35,274 bases of DNA from Bdellovibrionales bacterium (GCA_018969905.1 JAGWXK010000017.1:1-35274), one strand, 5' to 3'. Positions 1 to 8,318 are shown, counted from the stretch's first letter. Notes: generated by a model not told the origin, from the sequence alone. Numbers and translations are program-made.

Positions 1-1383
1 AAATGTCGGAATGATTTGCCCGACCGTCTTTGCCTCATCTGCGATGAAAACCGCATCAAAGTCCTGGATCGGAGGCAAGTTGAAGTACTGGATCGTCTTC
101 ATGGTCTTCTTGGTGATGTTGAGTTCCTTGCGCTTCTCTGCAAGCTCCACCCACTCCGGATTCCGGGGTTCGGTGTAGTGGAGGCCAACGATTTTGTCGA
201 CGGGTTCACGGAAGTCGGTCAGGTCCGGATCGTACAGTTCAAATCCCCGAATTTCCCCGCGCTTTTGGGCGACTTCATCCCAGAAAAGCTTTGCGGTCTC
301 ACGCCCGGCCTTGTTGGATGGGGCGAGGATGGCAAACCGTTTGAAGCCACGAACTCCCATGGCGTAATCGACAACTTTTTCGACCTGGTCTTTTGCGGAA
401 ATCGAACATGAAAAAATGTTTGGAGAAAGGGCTCCCTGAGCAGGTGCAACCGAAATCATGGGGGTCTGGTAGTATTCCGCCTTTGTCTTGATTGACTCAA
501 GGGTTTTGCTCAGCACCGGTCCGATGATCGCGATCACTTGATGTTCTTCCACCAGTTTTTTCATTCCCTCCAGATGAGATGCTGGAGTTTCCCCGGCATC
601 AACCGAGATCAACTCAAACGACTTTGCAGCCGAATCAGTGGATGTCTGGAATGCGAGTTCAACAGATCGCTGGACTTTTTTTCCGAAATTTTCGTACCTT
701 CCGGAAAGCGGAAGGAGAAGCCCTATTCGTTTGGCGTTGGATTCCCCGGAATACACCGGAGCGGTTTCTGCGGTCACGGATTCACCGGGAACTGGTTCAA
801 CGGGCGCGTTCGGAGTCGGAGTTACGGCATGCAAGCCCTGTCCCGCTGTGGATTCCGGTTTGATCCGTTTTGCCACTTTGTCCCTCAATGACACGACCTT
901 TTTCTGCTCGGCCTCCGGCATTCCGGTTGAATCAAGCTTTGAAAGAATCAATTTTGCTTCATCAAAATTTCCGGCTTCGGCATGTGCAGTGGCAAGGTTG
1001 TACTCATAGAAGCTTGAGTATTCCTTTACGGGGTTCGAGGCCACGGCTTTTTTGAAATTGATCACGGCAGCTGGATGGTTCTTTTCAGCAAGACGGATCA
1101 AGCCCTTCAGGTTGTAGTAATCTGTTTTCTCTGCATCATTCAATTTTTCCTCGCTCACAAGCCCCAGCGAGGTCATCGCGTTTCCATATTCCCCGGTGGA
1201 GTAATAGGAGTGCGCCCGCTTCAGGGCTTCCGTTTTTGGATCCCATTCTGCAACCGGATCTTGAGCCGGGGTGTAGCCCCTGCGCACCGGCATTTCGGAA
1301 CATCCCGAAACCCCAATCAAAAGTAGACCAAAGAAGGCCAGGGCAAGTGGAATCAGGAAACGAAGCTTCCTTCCCGAATTCAT
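1..1383 (-). CDS. LpoA-like lipoprotein: TPR plus periplasmic-binding-protein domain (partial)
   Basis: The reading frame opens at ATG 1383 and runs off the left edge, so the C-terminus is missing (about 460 residues visible). The N-terminus is a lipoprotein signal: basic residues, a hydrophobic run, then a lipobox VSGC with Cys27 as the lipidated residue. Residues about 40-140 look like TPR helices (repeated Tyr/Ala pairs such as YYNLKGL and YEYNLA). A Pro-rich linker follows, then from about residue 220 a type I periplasmic-binding fold ([10 protein letters not shown], then [10 protein letters not shown]). Lipoprotein plus TPR plus this fold is the architecture of LpoA, the outer-membrane activator of class A penicillin-binding proteins; a branched-chain amino-acid-binding protein is the alternative. 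Its ATG overlaps the dnaJ stop (ATGA, 1380-1383), so it is translationally coupled to the chaperone operon. The fold is well supported; the PBP-activator role is inferred. Confidence 0.8.
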   Translation of the reverse strand, partial: MNSGRKLRFLIPLALAFFGLLLIGVSGCSEMPVRRGYTPAQDPVAEWDPKTEALKRAHSYYSTGEYGNAMTSLGLVSEEKLNDAEKTDYYNLKGLIRLAEKNHPAAVINFKKAVASNPVKEYSSFYEYNLATAHAEAGNFDEAKLILSKLDSTGMPEAEQKKVVSLRDKVAKRIKPESTAGQGLHAVTPTPNAPVEPVPGESVTAETAPVYSGESNAKRIGLLLPLSGRYENFGKKVQRSVELAFQTSTDSAAKSFELISVDAGETPASHLEGMKKLVEEHQVIAIIGPVLSKTLESIKTKAEYYQTPMISVAPAQGALSPNIFSCSISAKDQVEKVVDYAMGVRGFKRFAILAPSNKAGRETAKLFWDEVAQKRGEIRGFELYDPDLTDFREPVDKIVGLHYTEPRNPEWVELAEKRKELNITKKTMKTIQYFNLPPIQDFDAVFIADEAKTVGQIIPTF

Positions 1384-2549
1384 TCGAAAATCCTCCGGAC
1401 ACGCTCAAAAAAACCATGATGGAGGGGATGAGCCCGCTGGTCCTTAAGGGTAAGCTCGTCAAACTTTCGAAGAAGCTCGATTTGCTCGCCGCTCAGTTTT
1501 TGCGGTACCTCAACCAGCACACGGACCAATTGGTCCCCGCGTCCGCCGCGACCAAGGTTCGGGAGTCCCTTGTTCTTGAGTCTAAAAACTTTGTGAGACT
1601 GGGTGCCTGCCGGAATTTTCATCTCGACCTTGCCATCCAGCGTGGGGATGTCGATCTCGGCCCCGAGGGCTGCATGCGCAAAGGTGATCGGCACATCACA
1701 AATGATGTCCGCGCCATCGCGTTTGAAGAAATCATGATCGAGCACATTGATCAGAATGTAGAGATCCCCGCTCGGTCCGCCATTTTCGCCGGCTTCGCCT
1801 TCATTGGTGAGCTTGAGTCTTTGGCCTGTGTCGATACCCGCTGGAATCGTAACCGAAAGTTGCGAGGTCTTCTTTTGCTTTCCGGCGCCTTTGCAAGGCG
1901 CGCAAGGGGAGGTGATCACTTGACCTGTTCCATGACAGCTCGTGCAGGGGCGGGATACCGCAAAAAAACCTTGCTGGAAGGTCACTTCCCCGCGGCCGTT
2001 ACAAATCTTGCAGGTTTCAGGAGAAGTGCCGGGTTTTGCGCCTGAGCCATGGCAGGTTTCGCAATCCACGCGCTTGTTCAGAGTAATGACCTTTTCAGCG
2101 CCCTTGTAGGCTTCTTCAAACGTGACATCAACGCGGGTTTCAAGATCCGCGCCCTGTCTTGCGCGCCTTCCGCGTGAGCCGCCTCGCCCACGGCCACCGC
2201 CGCCTCCGAAAATGTCGCCAAAAATATCTCCAAAAATGTCACCGAAATCGGCCGCTCCGCCGCCTGCAAAGCCGCCACCAAACGGACCGCCGGCGCCAAA
2301 CGGGCCTTGGCCTCCGCCCATGTTGGATGCGGCATGGCCAAACTGATCATACATCTTCTTTTTCTGCGGATCAGAAAGATGCTCGTAGGCCTCGTTGATC
2401 TCCTTGAATTTTTCCTCGGCTTTTTTGTCGCCGGGGTTTTTATCCGGATGAAACTGGATCGCAAGCTTTCGGAAAGCCTTTTTGATCTCGTCTGCGCTTG
2501 AGCTCTTGGATACGCCCAGTACTTCGTAATAATCCCGTTTCTCTGCCAT
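1380..2549 (-). CDS. dnaJ: Chaperone DnaJ (Hsp40)
   Basis: Full-length type I DnaJ, 389 residues, co-chaperone that delivers unfolded clients to DnaK and stimulates its ATPase. The J domain is at residues 1-70 with HPD at 34-36. A Gly/Phe-rich linker (75-125) contains a DIFG unit repeated three times in a row. The zinc-binding domain has the four expected CxxCxGxG motifs at about 163-170, 180-187, 202-209 and 216-223, followed by the C-terminal substrate-binding domains. It lies 103 bp downstream of dnaK, separated by a strong hairpin, and its stop overlaps the next gene's start (ATGA). All key residues are present. Confidence 0.97.
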   Translation of the reverse strand: MAEKRDYYEVLGVSKSSSADEIKKAFRKLAIQFHPDKNPGDKKAEEKFKEINEAYEHLSDPQKKKMYDQFGHAASNMGGGQGPFGAGGPFGGGFAGGGAADFGDIFGDIFGDIFGGGGGRGRGGSRGRRARQGADLETRVDVTFEEAYKGAEKVITLNKRVDCETCHGSGAKPGTSPETCKICNGRGEVTFQQGFFAVSRPCTSCHGTGQVITSPCAPCKGAGKQKKTSQLSVTIPAGIDTGQRLKLTNEGEAGENGGPSGDLYILINVLDHDFFKRDGADIICDVPITFAHAALGAEIDIPTLDGKVEMKIPAGTQSHKVFRLKNKGLPNLGRGGRGDQLVRVLVEVPQKLSGEQIELLRKFDELTLKDQRAHPLHHGFFERVRRIFE

Positions 2550-2595
2550 GGAATTGGTCCTTGGTTACCTAACCCGTTAAAACCCCTGAAATACG

Positions 2596-2634
2596 GATGG
2601 GCTTGAGCCCGGAAATTCCGGATTCAAGCCCATC
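2596..2634 (-). promoter_or_regulatory. dnaK-dnaJ intergenic hairpin
   Basis: An 11-bp perfect outer stem (GATGGGCTTGA at 2596-2606 with TCAAGCCCATC at 2624-2634) encloses a second near-palindrome, CCGGAAATTCCGG. It sits between the dnaK stop and dnaJ start. No U-tract follows on the minus strand, so it is more likely an mRNA-stabilising, processing or attenuating structure that sets the DnaK:DnaJ ratio than a full terminator. Confidence 0.6.
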
Positions 2635-2652
2635 AAACTGCATAAAACGAAC

Positions 2653-4587
2653 TTAGACTTGTTTGAAGTCGGCGTCGATCACATCGTCATCCTTTTTTCC
2701 GGATGAGGTTTCGCCGCCCGTTGCTCCGGCACCTGCCTGGCCTGCCGCACCTTGCGCTTCAGGGCCGCCTGCGTTCGCACCAGTGTTCTTGTACAGGATT
2801 TCCGCCATCTTGTTGGATGCGGTGGTGAGATCCTGGGTCGCTTTTTCGATCTCAGTGAGTTCGTTGCTGGTCACGAACTTGCGGGCTTCGGTAAGTGCCG
2901 CTTCCACCTTGGTCTTTTCTTCGGCCGGGATCTTCTCGCCGCTTTCCTTCACGGTCTTCTCAATCGAGTAGATGAGGCCATCCAGCGTATTGCGGGCATT
3001 CACCACCTGCTTGCGCTTCTCGTCCTCAGAGCGGTGCTCTTCGGCTTCACGCTGCATGCGCTTGATCTCTTCTTCGCTTAGACCACTGGAGGCCGTGATC
3101 TTGATTGACTGCTCTTTGCCTGTTCCAAGATCCTTCGCGCCCACGTGAACGATCCCGTTTGCGTCGATGTCGAAGGTCACTTCGATTTGCGGCATACCGC
3201 GAGGAGCGGCCGGGATTCCCACGAGGTCAAAGCGCCCAAGCGACTTGTTGTGCTCTGCGAACTCGCGCTCACCCTGCAAGCAGTGAATGGTCACCGCGGT
3301 TTGGTTGTCGGCAGCCGTTGAGAACACCTGGGATTTCTTGGTAGGAATCGTGGTGTTCTTTTCGATGAGTTTGGTGAACACGCCACCCATGGTTTCGATC
3401 CCAAGCGAAAGCGGAGTCACATCGAGAAGAAGAACGTCTTTCACTTCACCCTTGAGTACCCCGCCTTGGATTGCGGCACCGACTGCCACGACTTCATCCG
3501 GGTTCACGCCTTTGTGAGCTTCTTTTCCGAAGATCTCTTTCACCTTGCTTTGAACGCGAGGCATGCGGGTCATCCCGCCGACCAGGATCACTTCGTCAAT
3601 CTTGTCTTTGGTCAGGCCTGCATCCTTAAGAGCGGTTTCGCAAGGACCGACAAGCCCTTGAATCAATGAATCCACAAGCTGCTCAAGTTTTGCGCGAGTG
3701 AGCTTCAGGTTCAGGTGTTTTGGGCCCGAGGCATCTGCCGTGATGAACGGAAGATTGATGTCGGTTTCCATCATGCTGGAGAGCTCATGCTTGGCTTTCT
3801 CTGCCGCTTCCTTGAGTCGCTGAAGCGCCATCTTGTCGTTCAGAAGGTTGATGCCGGATTCTTTTTTGAATTCGTCTGCGATCCAGTCGATGATCTTCTG
3901 GTCGAAATTTCCGCCGCCGAGGAAGGTGTCTCCGTTTGTGGCTTTCACTTCGAATACGCCATCACCAAGCTCGAGCACCGATACGTCGAAGGTTCCGCCG
4001 CCCAAGTCGAACACGGCAATCGTCATGTTCTTGCCTTGCTTATCAAGTCCGTAGGCAAGCGCTGCCGCAGTCGGCTCGTTGATGATTCGTTTTACTTCAA
4101 GGCCCGCGATCCTGCCGGCATCTTTTGTAGCCTGGCGCTGGGCATCGTTAAAGTAGGCCGGAACAGTGACCACTGCTTCGGTTACCGGTTCACCCAAATA
4201 ATCTTCCGCGGTCTTCTTCATTTTCTGAAGAACCATTGCTGAAATCTCTTGAGGCGCATACTCGCGATCCGCAACCTTCACCCAAGCATCGCCGTTCTTG
4301 GCTTCCTGAACTTTGAACGGAGCCACTTTTACGAATTCAGCCACTTCCTTTGATCCGAACTTCCGGCCGATCAGTCGCTTTACTTCGAACAGTGTCTTAT
4401 CGGGGTTCGTCACCGCTTGACGTTTTGCCGCTTGTCCTACCACCTTCTCGCCGTTTGGCAAAAAGCCTACGATGGAGGGAGTCGTGTTTCCGCCTTCTGC
4501 GTTTGCGATCACCTTCGGCTCGCCTCCTTCGAGTACTGATACGCACGAGTTCGTGGTTCCCAAGTCAATTCCAATGATTTTACCCAT
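2653..4587 (-). CDS. dnaK: Chaperone DnaK (Hsp70)
   Basis: Cytosolic Hsp70, 644 residues, the normal family length. The ATPase domain begins with the phosphate-1 loop [11 protein letters not shown] (residues 5-15) and contains the [10 protein letters not shown] phosphate-2 loop, the [11 protein letters not shown] segment and VGGMTRMP. The substrate-binding domain and helical lid follow; the tail is a Gly/Ala-rich linker ending in [12 protein letters not shown], close to the conserved C-terminal motif of bacterial DnaK. An AAGGAG Shine-Dalgarno lies 6-7 nt before the ATG. It is the middle gene of grpE-dnaK-dnaJ. A perfect TTGACA hexamer overlaps the grpE stop (4692-4697), but the matching -10 is weak, so an internal promoter is only possible. 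Confidence 0.98.
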   Translation of the reverse strand: MGKIIGIDLGTTNSCVSVLEGGEPKVIANAEGGNTTPSIVGFLPNGEKVVGQAAKRQAVTNPDKTLFEVKRLIGRKFGSKEVAEFVKVAPFKVQEAKNGDAWVKVADREYAPQEISAMVLQKMKKTAEDYLGEPVTEAVVTVPAYFNDAQRQATKDAGRIAGLEVKRIINEPTAAALAYGLDKQGKNMTIAVFDLGGGTFDVSVLELGDGVFEVKATNGDTFLGGGNFDQKIIDWIADEFKKESGINLLNDKMALQRLKEAAEKAKHELSSMMETDINLPFITADASGPKHLNLKLTRAKLEQLVDSLIQGLVGPCETALKDAGLTKDKIDEVILVGGMTRMPRVQSKVKEIFGKEAHKGVNPDEVVAVGAAIQGGVLKGEVKDVLLLDVTPLSLGIETMGGVFTKLIEKNTTIPTKKSQVFSTAADNQTAVTIHCLQGEREFAEHNKSLGRFDLVGIPAAPRGMPQIEVTFDIDANGIVHVGAKDLGTGKEQSIKITASSGLSEEEIKRMQREAEEHRSEDEKRKQVVNARNTLDGLIYSIEKTVKESGEKIPAEEKTKVEAALTEARKFVTSNELTEIEKATQDLTTASNKMAEILYKNTGANAGGPEAQGAAGQAGAGATGGETSSGKKDDDVIDADFKQV

Positions 4588-4693
4588 TTGCTTCTCCTTT
4601 ATCTTTTCCCCGGCTGTCTATTTGCCCGGTTAACTTTCGGTTTTAAACTTTGCCCGCCACCTGATTTTTTTAATGATTCTTGTTTCTGTTTTG

Positions 4694-5236
4694 TCAATGA
4701 ACGGAATTCGTTGGACCCGTTGAAATCAGCACGCGTGACGGACGCAGGAGGCGCCCATGCAGCGTGTAGCCCTTTTGCTGTTCCTGAACGATGATTCCGG
4801 CAGCTTTTTCGCTTGGAATTTGGCCCACGGCCTCATGAAGTTCCGGGTTAAAGGCCTGGTCCGCGGTCTGAATTTCGGTGACCCCTTGTTTTTCGAGCAC
4901 CGATTTGAATTGTTGGGACACCATCTTGAGTCCGCTCACCAGATCCGGATCGCCCTCGGGCTTTGCAAAGGTCAGCGCGCGCTCGAAGTTGTCGAGCACT
5001 TCCAAAAGGTTTGATGCCACGTTTTTCCAGCCGAATTTTATGGTTTCCTGCTGTTCGCGGAGGGCACGTTTTTTGAAGTTCTCGAACTCGGCATAGAGGT
5101 AGACGTGCTTTTGTTCGGCTTCCTTCAGCTTCTTTTCGAGTTCTGCCATGGGGGAGGGGGTCGCGTCACCGGGAGTTCCCGTGGCGGACTGTTCTTGAGC
5201 GCTTTGCTCAGGCGTGGAGTTTGAGTTTTCTTGCAT
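4694..5236 (-). CDS. grpE: Nucleotide exchange factor GrpE
   Basis: GrpE (180 residues) releases ADP from DnaK. An acidic, Ser/Thr/Gln-rich disordered N-terminus (1-30) leads into the long coiled-coil (about 31-90; LEKKLKEAEQKHVYLYAEFENFKKR) and the compact beta domain, including NPELHEAVGQIPSE and the GYTLHGRLLRPSRVLIS signature at the C-terminus. It is first in the operon, 106 bp before dnaK. No hrcA gene and no CIRCE operator (TTAGCACTC-N9-GAGTGCTAA) are visible upstream, so heat-shock control must use another route. The start has no Shine-Dalgarno and lies 9 nt from a -10-like box. Confidence 0.97.
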   Translation of the reverse strand: MQENSNSTPEQSAQEQSATGTPGDATPSPMAELEKKLKEAEQKHVYLYAEFENFKKRALREQQETIKFGWKNVASNLLEVLDNFERALTFAKPEGDPDLVSGLKMVSQQFKSVLEKQGVTEIQTADQAFNPELHEAVGQIPSEKAAGIIVQEQQKGYTLHGRLLRPSRVLISTGPTNSVH

Positions 5237-5245
5237 GATGTAGGA

Positions 5246-5273
5246 CTTATGGAGTCAGGTTCGGGATTGGCAA
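5246..5273 (-). promoter_or_regulatory. Putative grpE promoter
   Basis: On the minus strand, TTGCCA (5273-5268), a 16-bp spacer and CATAAG (5251-5246) precede the grpE ATG by 9 nt. There is no Shine-Dalgarno between the -10 and the start codon, so the transcript would carry almost no leader. The match is moderate and no sigma-32-type box was recognised. Confidence 0.45.
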
Positions 5274-5311
5274 GGGGTGGCTTGAAATAATTCCCGAGCT
5301 GGTGTCCTTGC

Positions 5312-5479
5312 GTGGGCATGGGAATAGATCGTTGGGCTCCGATCTGTTTGTTTGAACTGGGATTTTGCCGACTCTTGCGAGTCAGGACTGACGAAAGCAA
5401 GGCCGCAGGATGCGGCTCGGAGGTAAAATCCCAGTTCAAACAAACAGATCGGAACCCGATGACTTGGACCTGTGCCCAC
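5312..5479. repeat. Long foldback element A (29-bp perfect arms around a conserved core)
   Basis: A perfect 29-bp inverted repeat (5338-5366 with 5425-5453) flanks a 58-nt loop. Weaker complementarity extends outward to GTGGGCA (5312-5318) and TGCCCAC (5473-5479). The loop contains small hairpins (GACTC-ttgc-GAGTC; GCCGCA-gga-TGCGGC). Read on the minus strand, the loop carries two blocks shared almost exactly with element B at 9827-10103: a 34-nt block (5390-5423, one difference) and the 15-nt CTCGCAAGAGTCGGC (5367-5381). The arms are not shared with element B. It lies between the grpE promoter and the DUF4143 pseudogene. Short reading frames across it are not credible genes. Confidence 0.85.
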
Positions 5480-5490
5480 TAAAAGATGCC
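5474..5490 (-). repeat. Stop-proximal 17-nt motif, copy 1
   Basis: Reads GGCATCTTTTAGTGGGC on the minus strand, 11 nt after the stop of the pseudogene ending at 5502. It overlaps the outer right end of foldback element A. Related copies occur at 6387-6403 and 8302-8318. Confidence 0.5.
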
Positions 5491-5501
5491 AGTTAGTAAA
5501 C

Positions 5502-6305
5502 TTAAAGCAATTTGCCGACATTCACTCTTCGGATCTGAGGGGTCAGCAGTTGATCCATTCCTTTTTCTCGATCGGCCAGAATGACCTTTCCCCGCGGATG
5601 GGCCTTCAAAAAAGCGCGAGCACCGAAAAGGGCGGTTTCCAATCCATCCTCGACGGGAATCACCGCGAGAACGTTGGTGCCGGATTGAAAACAAAGAGGA
5701 GCCCTCGCCCCGGACTTCGTTCGAAAGCAAAACAACTTGTGCTTCATGGCGGAGCGATAGTGAAACTGAACCCTCAAATGATGGTAGAGAAACCCCGTAA
5801 AGAGGCGAGGATGTTCAGGCGGGAGATCCAACAGATGCCTCAGTTCACCGATGTCCTCAAAATGGACAACTGGACCCTTGAAATCTCCTGCAGAGGGGAT
5901 CAATCGAATCAAAAATAACGCTTCCATGAAGGGGATCAGTTTGCGCAAAGTGGGTTGTGAAACCCGGGTCTTTCGTTGAATTTCCGCCAGATTCAGTTCT
6001 TCACCTGATTGCTGCGCGAGGACCTCCAGAACTTTTCGTAGTGTTGCATAGGGCAATGAGGTTTGAAGGCGCCAGTTGGCACTCGTCGATCACCAAAGGC
6101 TCGGCGGCATTTTCGCTTAGAAGTCGCAAAGAATCACTTTGTGCAAGGGGCAGGCTCTGGGGAGCATCGAGTGTGATGTATTTTCCGGCAAATTCCGGCG
6201 CGTGGTCTTTCCGACCTGTCGATACCGCAAGATTCCCGTTACCGGTGAATAAGCGAGTGTTTTGCGGATCCATTCTGCGAGATGACGTTTCCTTGCGGAA
6301 GGCAT
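5502..6305 (-). pseudogene. Degenerate AAA/DUF4143-family ATPase
   Basis: Three pieces of one ATPase family lie in order but not in one frame. From 6305 (MPSARKRHLAEWIRKTL) a frame carries a Walker A, RQVGKTT. After a frameshift near 6205, the next frame carries the family's YITLDAP segment and the Walker B-like VIDECQLAP. After a second shift near 6055 the reading returns to the first frame with a winged-helix segment (LAEIQRKTRVSQPTLRKLI) and a worn DUF4143-like C-terminus to the stop at 5502. About 100 residues normally found between the Walker B region and the winged helix are absent, so there is an internal deletion as well. Intact relatives are stand-alone, often mobile ATPases of unknown role. 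A product is unlikely. Confidence 0.75.
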
Positions 6306-6386
6306 GCTTTTTCAGAATAGGGGGTTTCACTAAAAGTGAAAGGGATCATTTCAGGTTTTTCCTCAAAAACCCAGTGAAGGCGCCAT

Positions 6387-6403
6387 GCCCACTCAAAGAT
6401 ACC
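6387..6403 (-). repeat. Stop-proximal 17-nt motif, copy 2
   Basis: Reads GGTATCTTTGAGTGGGC on the minus strand, 12 nt after the stop (6416) of the small secreted-protein gene. About 15 nt further downstream is a 7-bp AT-rich hairpin, GGTTTTT-gagg-AAAAACC on the minus strand (6354-6371), which could help end the transcript. Confidence 0.5.
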
Positions 6404-6415
6404 GGTTCAAGAATC

Positions 6416-6814
6416 CTACCAGACCAAAGAGCCGTGTCTGCTCTCAAAGGCGACAAAACGATAAGACGCCTCTTTTTTATCCTCTTCCCATTCCATGCCG
6501 GTTACGCAAATTTCTTTGGTGTTTTTCATTAAGCTTTGAATACGACCCAGGTGTTCCCTGCAAGTTTCTTTTGAGATCATTCGTCCGTAGGAGTACGAGC
6601 AAGATCGGCCAACTCCATCCACACCAACGATATTCAATTCGAGCTCCGAAGAATCTCCGTCACACCAAACTTTTACCTTCGAAGTGTCGAAACACCGAGT
6701 GACATGCGGAATCTGAGAGTATTTCCAGCTTCTAGGGTAGGCGTAGGTGGTTGATCCCTGTGTTTGTAAAAAGAGCAGGCCCACGATAAGCCATGAAATC
6801 CGATTTAAGGTCAA
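6416..6814 (-). CDS. Small secreted Cys-containing protein, unknown function
   Basis: 132 residues; no family recognised. Residues 1-26 form a signal peptide (hydrophobic WLIVGLLFL, then a small polar stretch ending near TTYA). The mature part is short with five cysteines (RCFD, WCDG, SCSY, TCRE, ICVT), so periplasmic or extracellular with disulfides is likely. The start is TTG at 6814, whose TTGA overlaps the TGA stop of the HepT-transglycosylase gene, indicating translational coupling; no better start with a Shine-Dalgarno was seen. It is third in the mntA-hepT operon and may be an accessory of the transglycosylase part rather than of the toxin. It could also be a passenger gene. Confidence 0.65.
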   Translation of the reverse strand: MTLNRISWLIVGLLFLQTQGSTTYAYPRSWKYSQIPHVTRCFDTSKVKVWCDGDSSELELNIVGVDGVGRSCSYSYGRMISKETCREHLGRIQSLMKNTKEICVTGMEWEEDKKEASYRFVAFESRHGSLVW

Positions 6815-7860
6815 TTTGGCTTCCCTCCAAGTTGGGTGTAAAGAAGGACCAGTTTCTTCATGCCCGCTTGATTAGGCCAAGCTTTTTTTCCCAAATAGGA
6901 TTTGTATGCACCGATCGCTTCAATCCAGGATGCTGGTCTACCGAGTTTACGACTCGCCATCTGCTTTTTGTGGAACAACCAACGAATCGAAGCGCAAATG
7001 CTATGACTTGATGAGTTCAGATCCTTTGCAGAGAGCGTGAGAAAGTGATCTTTCAGCTCCCCCTTTTCATTTGCGAGAATTTTTCGGGTTTGGTCTGTAA
7101 TCTGCATCAATCCCCTTGCAAAATTTCCTTTGCCGATTCTTACGGGTTTTACTCTGGGGTTAAAATCCGACTCTGATCCCATCAGCGCTTTTATGAGGTT
7201 CGGATCAAGATTTTCGGAGGCACCTGCCAGGACCTCGTTCCAGTATTTTGTCCAGAATAAAATTTGTTGATCATACGCATTTGATCCAGGGAACTGTGGA
7301 AGAGCTTTTAGCGATGTTCCGTTAATCTCCTGCAAAAAGCGATCGAGCATCGCATCCATTTCCTGCGGATAAAGTTGGTCTTTTCCTGATGGATTCTTTC
7401 TGCAGTGCTCCCTTACATCCGTTATGCCTCCCGGGTTTTTAGGTGATGGAGGTACGACGCGAGGGTGTTTTACAACGTGATAATAGCCATGAGGGCATTG
7501 CCGCCAAGGATGAATGGGCTGGGCAATGAGCAGGGCTGATTTTTCAAGAGTGGTGGAAAGCTTGGTCAGTTCATGCTTCGCCACCTGCCAAACGATCTCG
7601 TAGTCAACATCAAAGTATCCATGAATCAGCCGGTTGCGCATACCTATCATTTGATTCCATGGGATTTCGGAAAATTTGGTTCTGGTTTGTTCAGAAACTT
7701 GCCGAGCCGCCTCACCAATCACTTCAAGAGAGCGGACTACTGCTGCCTGATGGAGGCTGCTTTTCATGAAAGATTTTTGATTCTTACCCTTTATATACTC
7801 TTCGATTTTCGAAATTTGATCGAGAATTTCCCGTAGGTAAACATCATCCTGTTTTTTCAT
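6811..7860 (-). CDS. HepT-like HEPN toxin fused to a lytic transglycosylase (SLT) domain
   Basis: One uninterrupted 349-residue frame joins two families. Residues 1-114 are HepT (DUF86, HEPN RNase toxin) with the RX4HXY motif at R75-H80-Y82 (RNRLIHGY). Residues about 115-175 form a linker rich in Pro, His and Cys (CPHGYYHVV, VREHCRKNPSGK). Residues about 205-335 are an SLT/goose-lysozyme-like domain: catalytic Glu230 in GSESDFNP, then ARGLMQIT (248-255) and a C-terminal IGAYKSYLG. There is no signal peptide ahead of the transglycosylase, so as encoded it would stay cytoplasmic. The start overlaps the end of mntA by 17 nt, as in genuine hepT-mntA pairs. The fusion may be functional (a toxin with wall-cutting activity) or the scar of a deletion joining hepT to a secreted transglycosylase gene. 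Confidence 0.85.
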   Translation of the reverse strand: MKKQDDVYLREILDQISKIEEYIKGKNQKSFMKSSLHQAAVVRSLEVIGEAARQVSEQTRTKFSEIPWNQMIGMRNRLIHGYFDVDYEIVWQVAKHELTKLSTTLEKSALLIAQPIHPWRQCPHGYYHVVKHPRVVPPSPKNPGGITDVREHCRKNPSGKDQLYPQEMDAMLDRFLQEINGTSLKALPQFPGSNAYDQQILFWTKYWNEVLAGASENLDPNLIKALMGSESDFNPRVKPVRIGKGNFARGLMQITDQTRKILANEKGELKDHFLTLSAKDLNSSSHSICASIRWLFHKKQMASRKLGRPASWIEAIGAYKSYLGKKAWPNQAGMKKLVLLYTQLGGKPN

Positions 7861-8152
7861 AAATCACCTTTACGTCTTTTTCGATGTACCGTTTCAGAGA
7901 GGGAGCAATTGACTCCTCAGTAATCAAATCAACGCGGGTACCGATCAATTTTGAAATTGACTCTGCAAGAGAGAACCAGTTCAAACCAACCTTCTTTTTT
8001 GCCCCGGGTTCGAAAAGAATCAAAACATCAATGTCTCCTGGATTTGGCTCCCCGCGCGCGAAAGACCCGAAAATCGAAATTCTACGAACTCCGAGGGGTT
8101 TAAGTGCATCAATGAGGACTTTCAGTTTGGGATCAAGAACTTGAGGGGCCAC
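7844..8152 (-). CDS. mntA: MntA-like minimal nucleotidyltransferase antitoxin
   Basis: 102 residues, the usual size for a MNT-domain antitoxin. The nucleotidyltransferase motif is GSFARGEPNPGDID (residues 29-42): GS, nine residues, then D40-x-D42, with a further acidic residue in RVDLI at the expected third position. In the characterised hepT/mntA system, MntA adds AMP to the tyrosine of the HepT RX4HXY motif and silences the RNase. Here it overlaps the hepT-like gene by 17 nt. The start is GTG at 8152; there is no Shine-Dalgarno, but a good promoter ends 6 nt upstream, suggesting a leaderless message. The active-site residues needed for AMPylation look intact. Confidence 0.9.
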   Translation of the reverse strand: MAPQVLDPKLKVLIDALKPLGVRRISIFGSFARGEPNPGDIDVLILFEPGAKKKVGLNWFSLAESISKLIGTRVDLITEESIAPSLKRYIEKDVKVIYEKTG

Positions 8153-8158
8153 TCTTCA

Positions 8159-8187
8159 CTTATATGATCTCTTTATCGGTTGTGCAA
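8159..8187 (-). promoter_or_regulatory. mntA-hepT promoter
   Basis: On the minus strand, TTGCAC (8187-8182), a 17-bp spacer and TATAAG (8164-8159). The -10 ends 6 nt before the GTG start, placing the transcription start at or next to the start codon. Confidence 0.6.
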
Positions 8188-8301
8188 TCCGCTGCTGTTT
8201 TTTTGTTTTACGCCTGGCGTTTTGTTTTGCAGGGAATCATGAGACTGAGGTGATTTTCTATGCGGCTGGACCGGGCTGTGAGGCCGAGGCTCGATCCCGA
8301 G

Positions 8302-8318
8302 GCCCACTCAAAGATTCC
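8302..8318 (-). repeat. Stop-proximal 17-nt motif, copy 3
   Basis: Reads GGAATCTTTGAGTGGGC on the minus strand, 16 nt after the stop (8335) of the DEAD-box helicase gene. It differs from copy 2 at one position and from copy 1 at two. Confidence 0.5.

Noticed and set aside
1236-2045. Plus-strand 269-residue frame
   Set aside because: Antisense to dnaJ and the lipoprotein gene; composition has no recognisable domain.
5237-5337. CIRCE operator or sigma-32-type promoter before grpE
   Set aside because: Looked for TTAGCACTC/GAGTGCTAA and CTTGAA/CCCCAT patterns; none with adequate match.
8211-8221. ACGCCTGGCGT palindrome between mntA and the helicase gene as a terminator
   Set aside because: The stem is only 4-5 bp with a 1-3 nt loop, so it is too weak to call.
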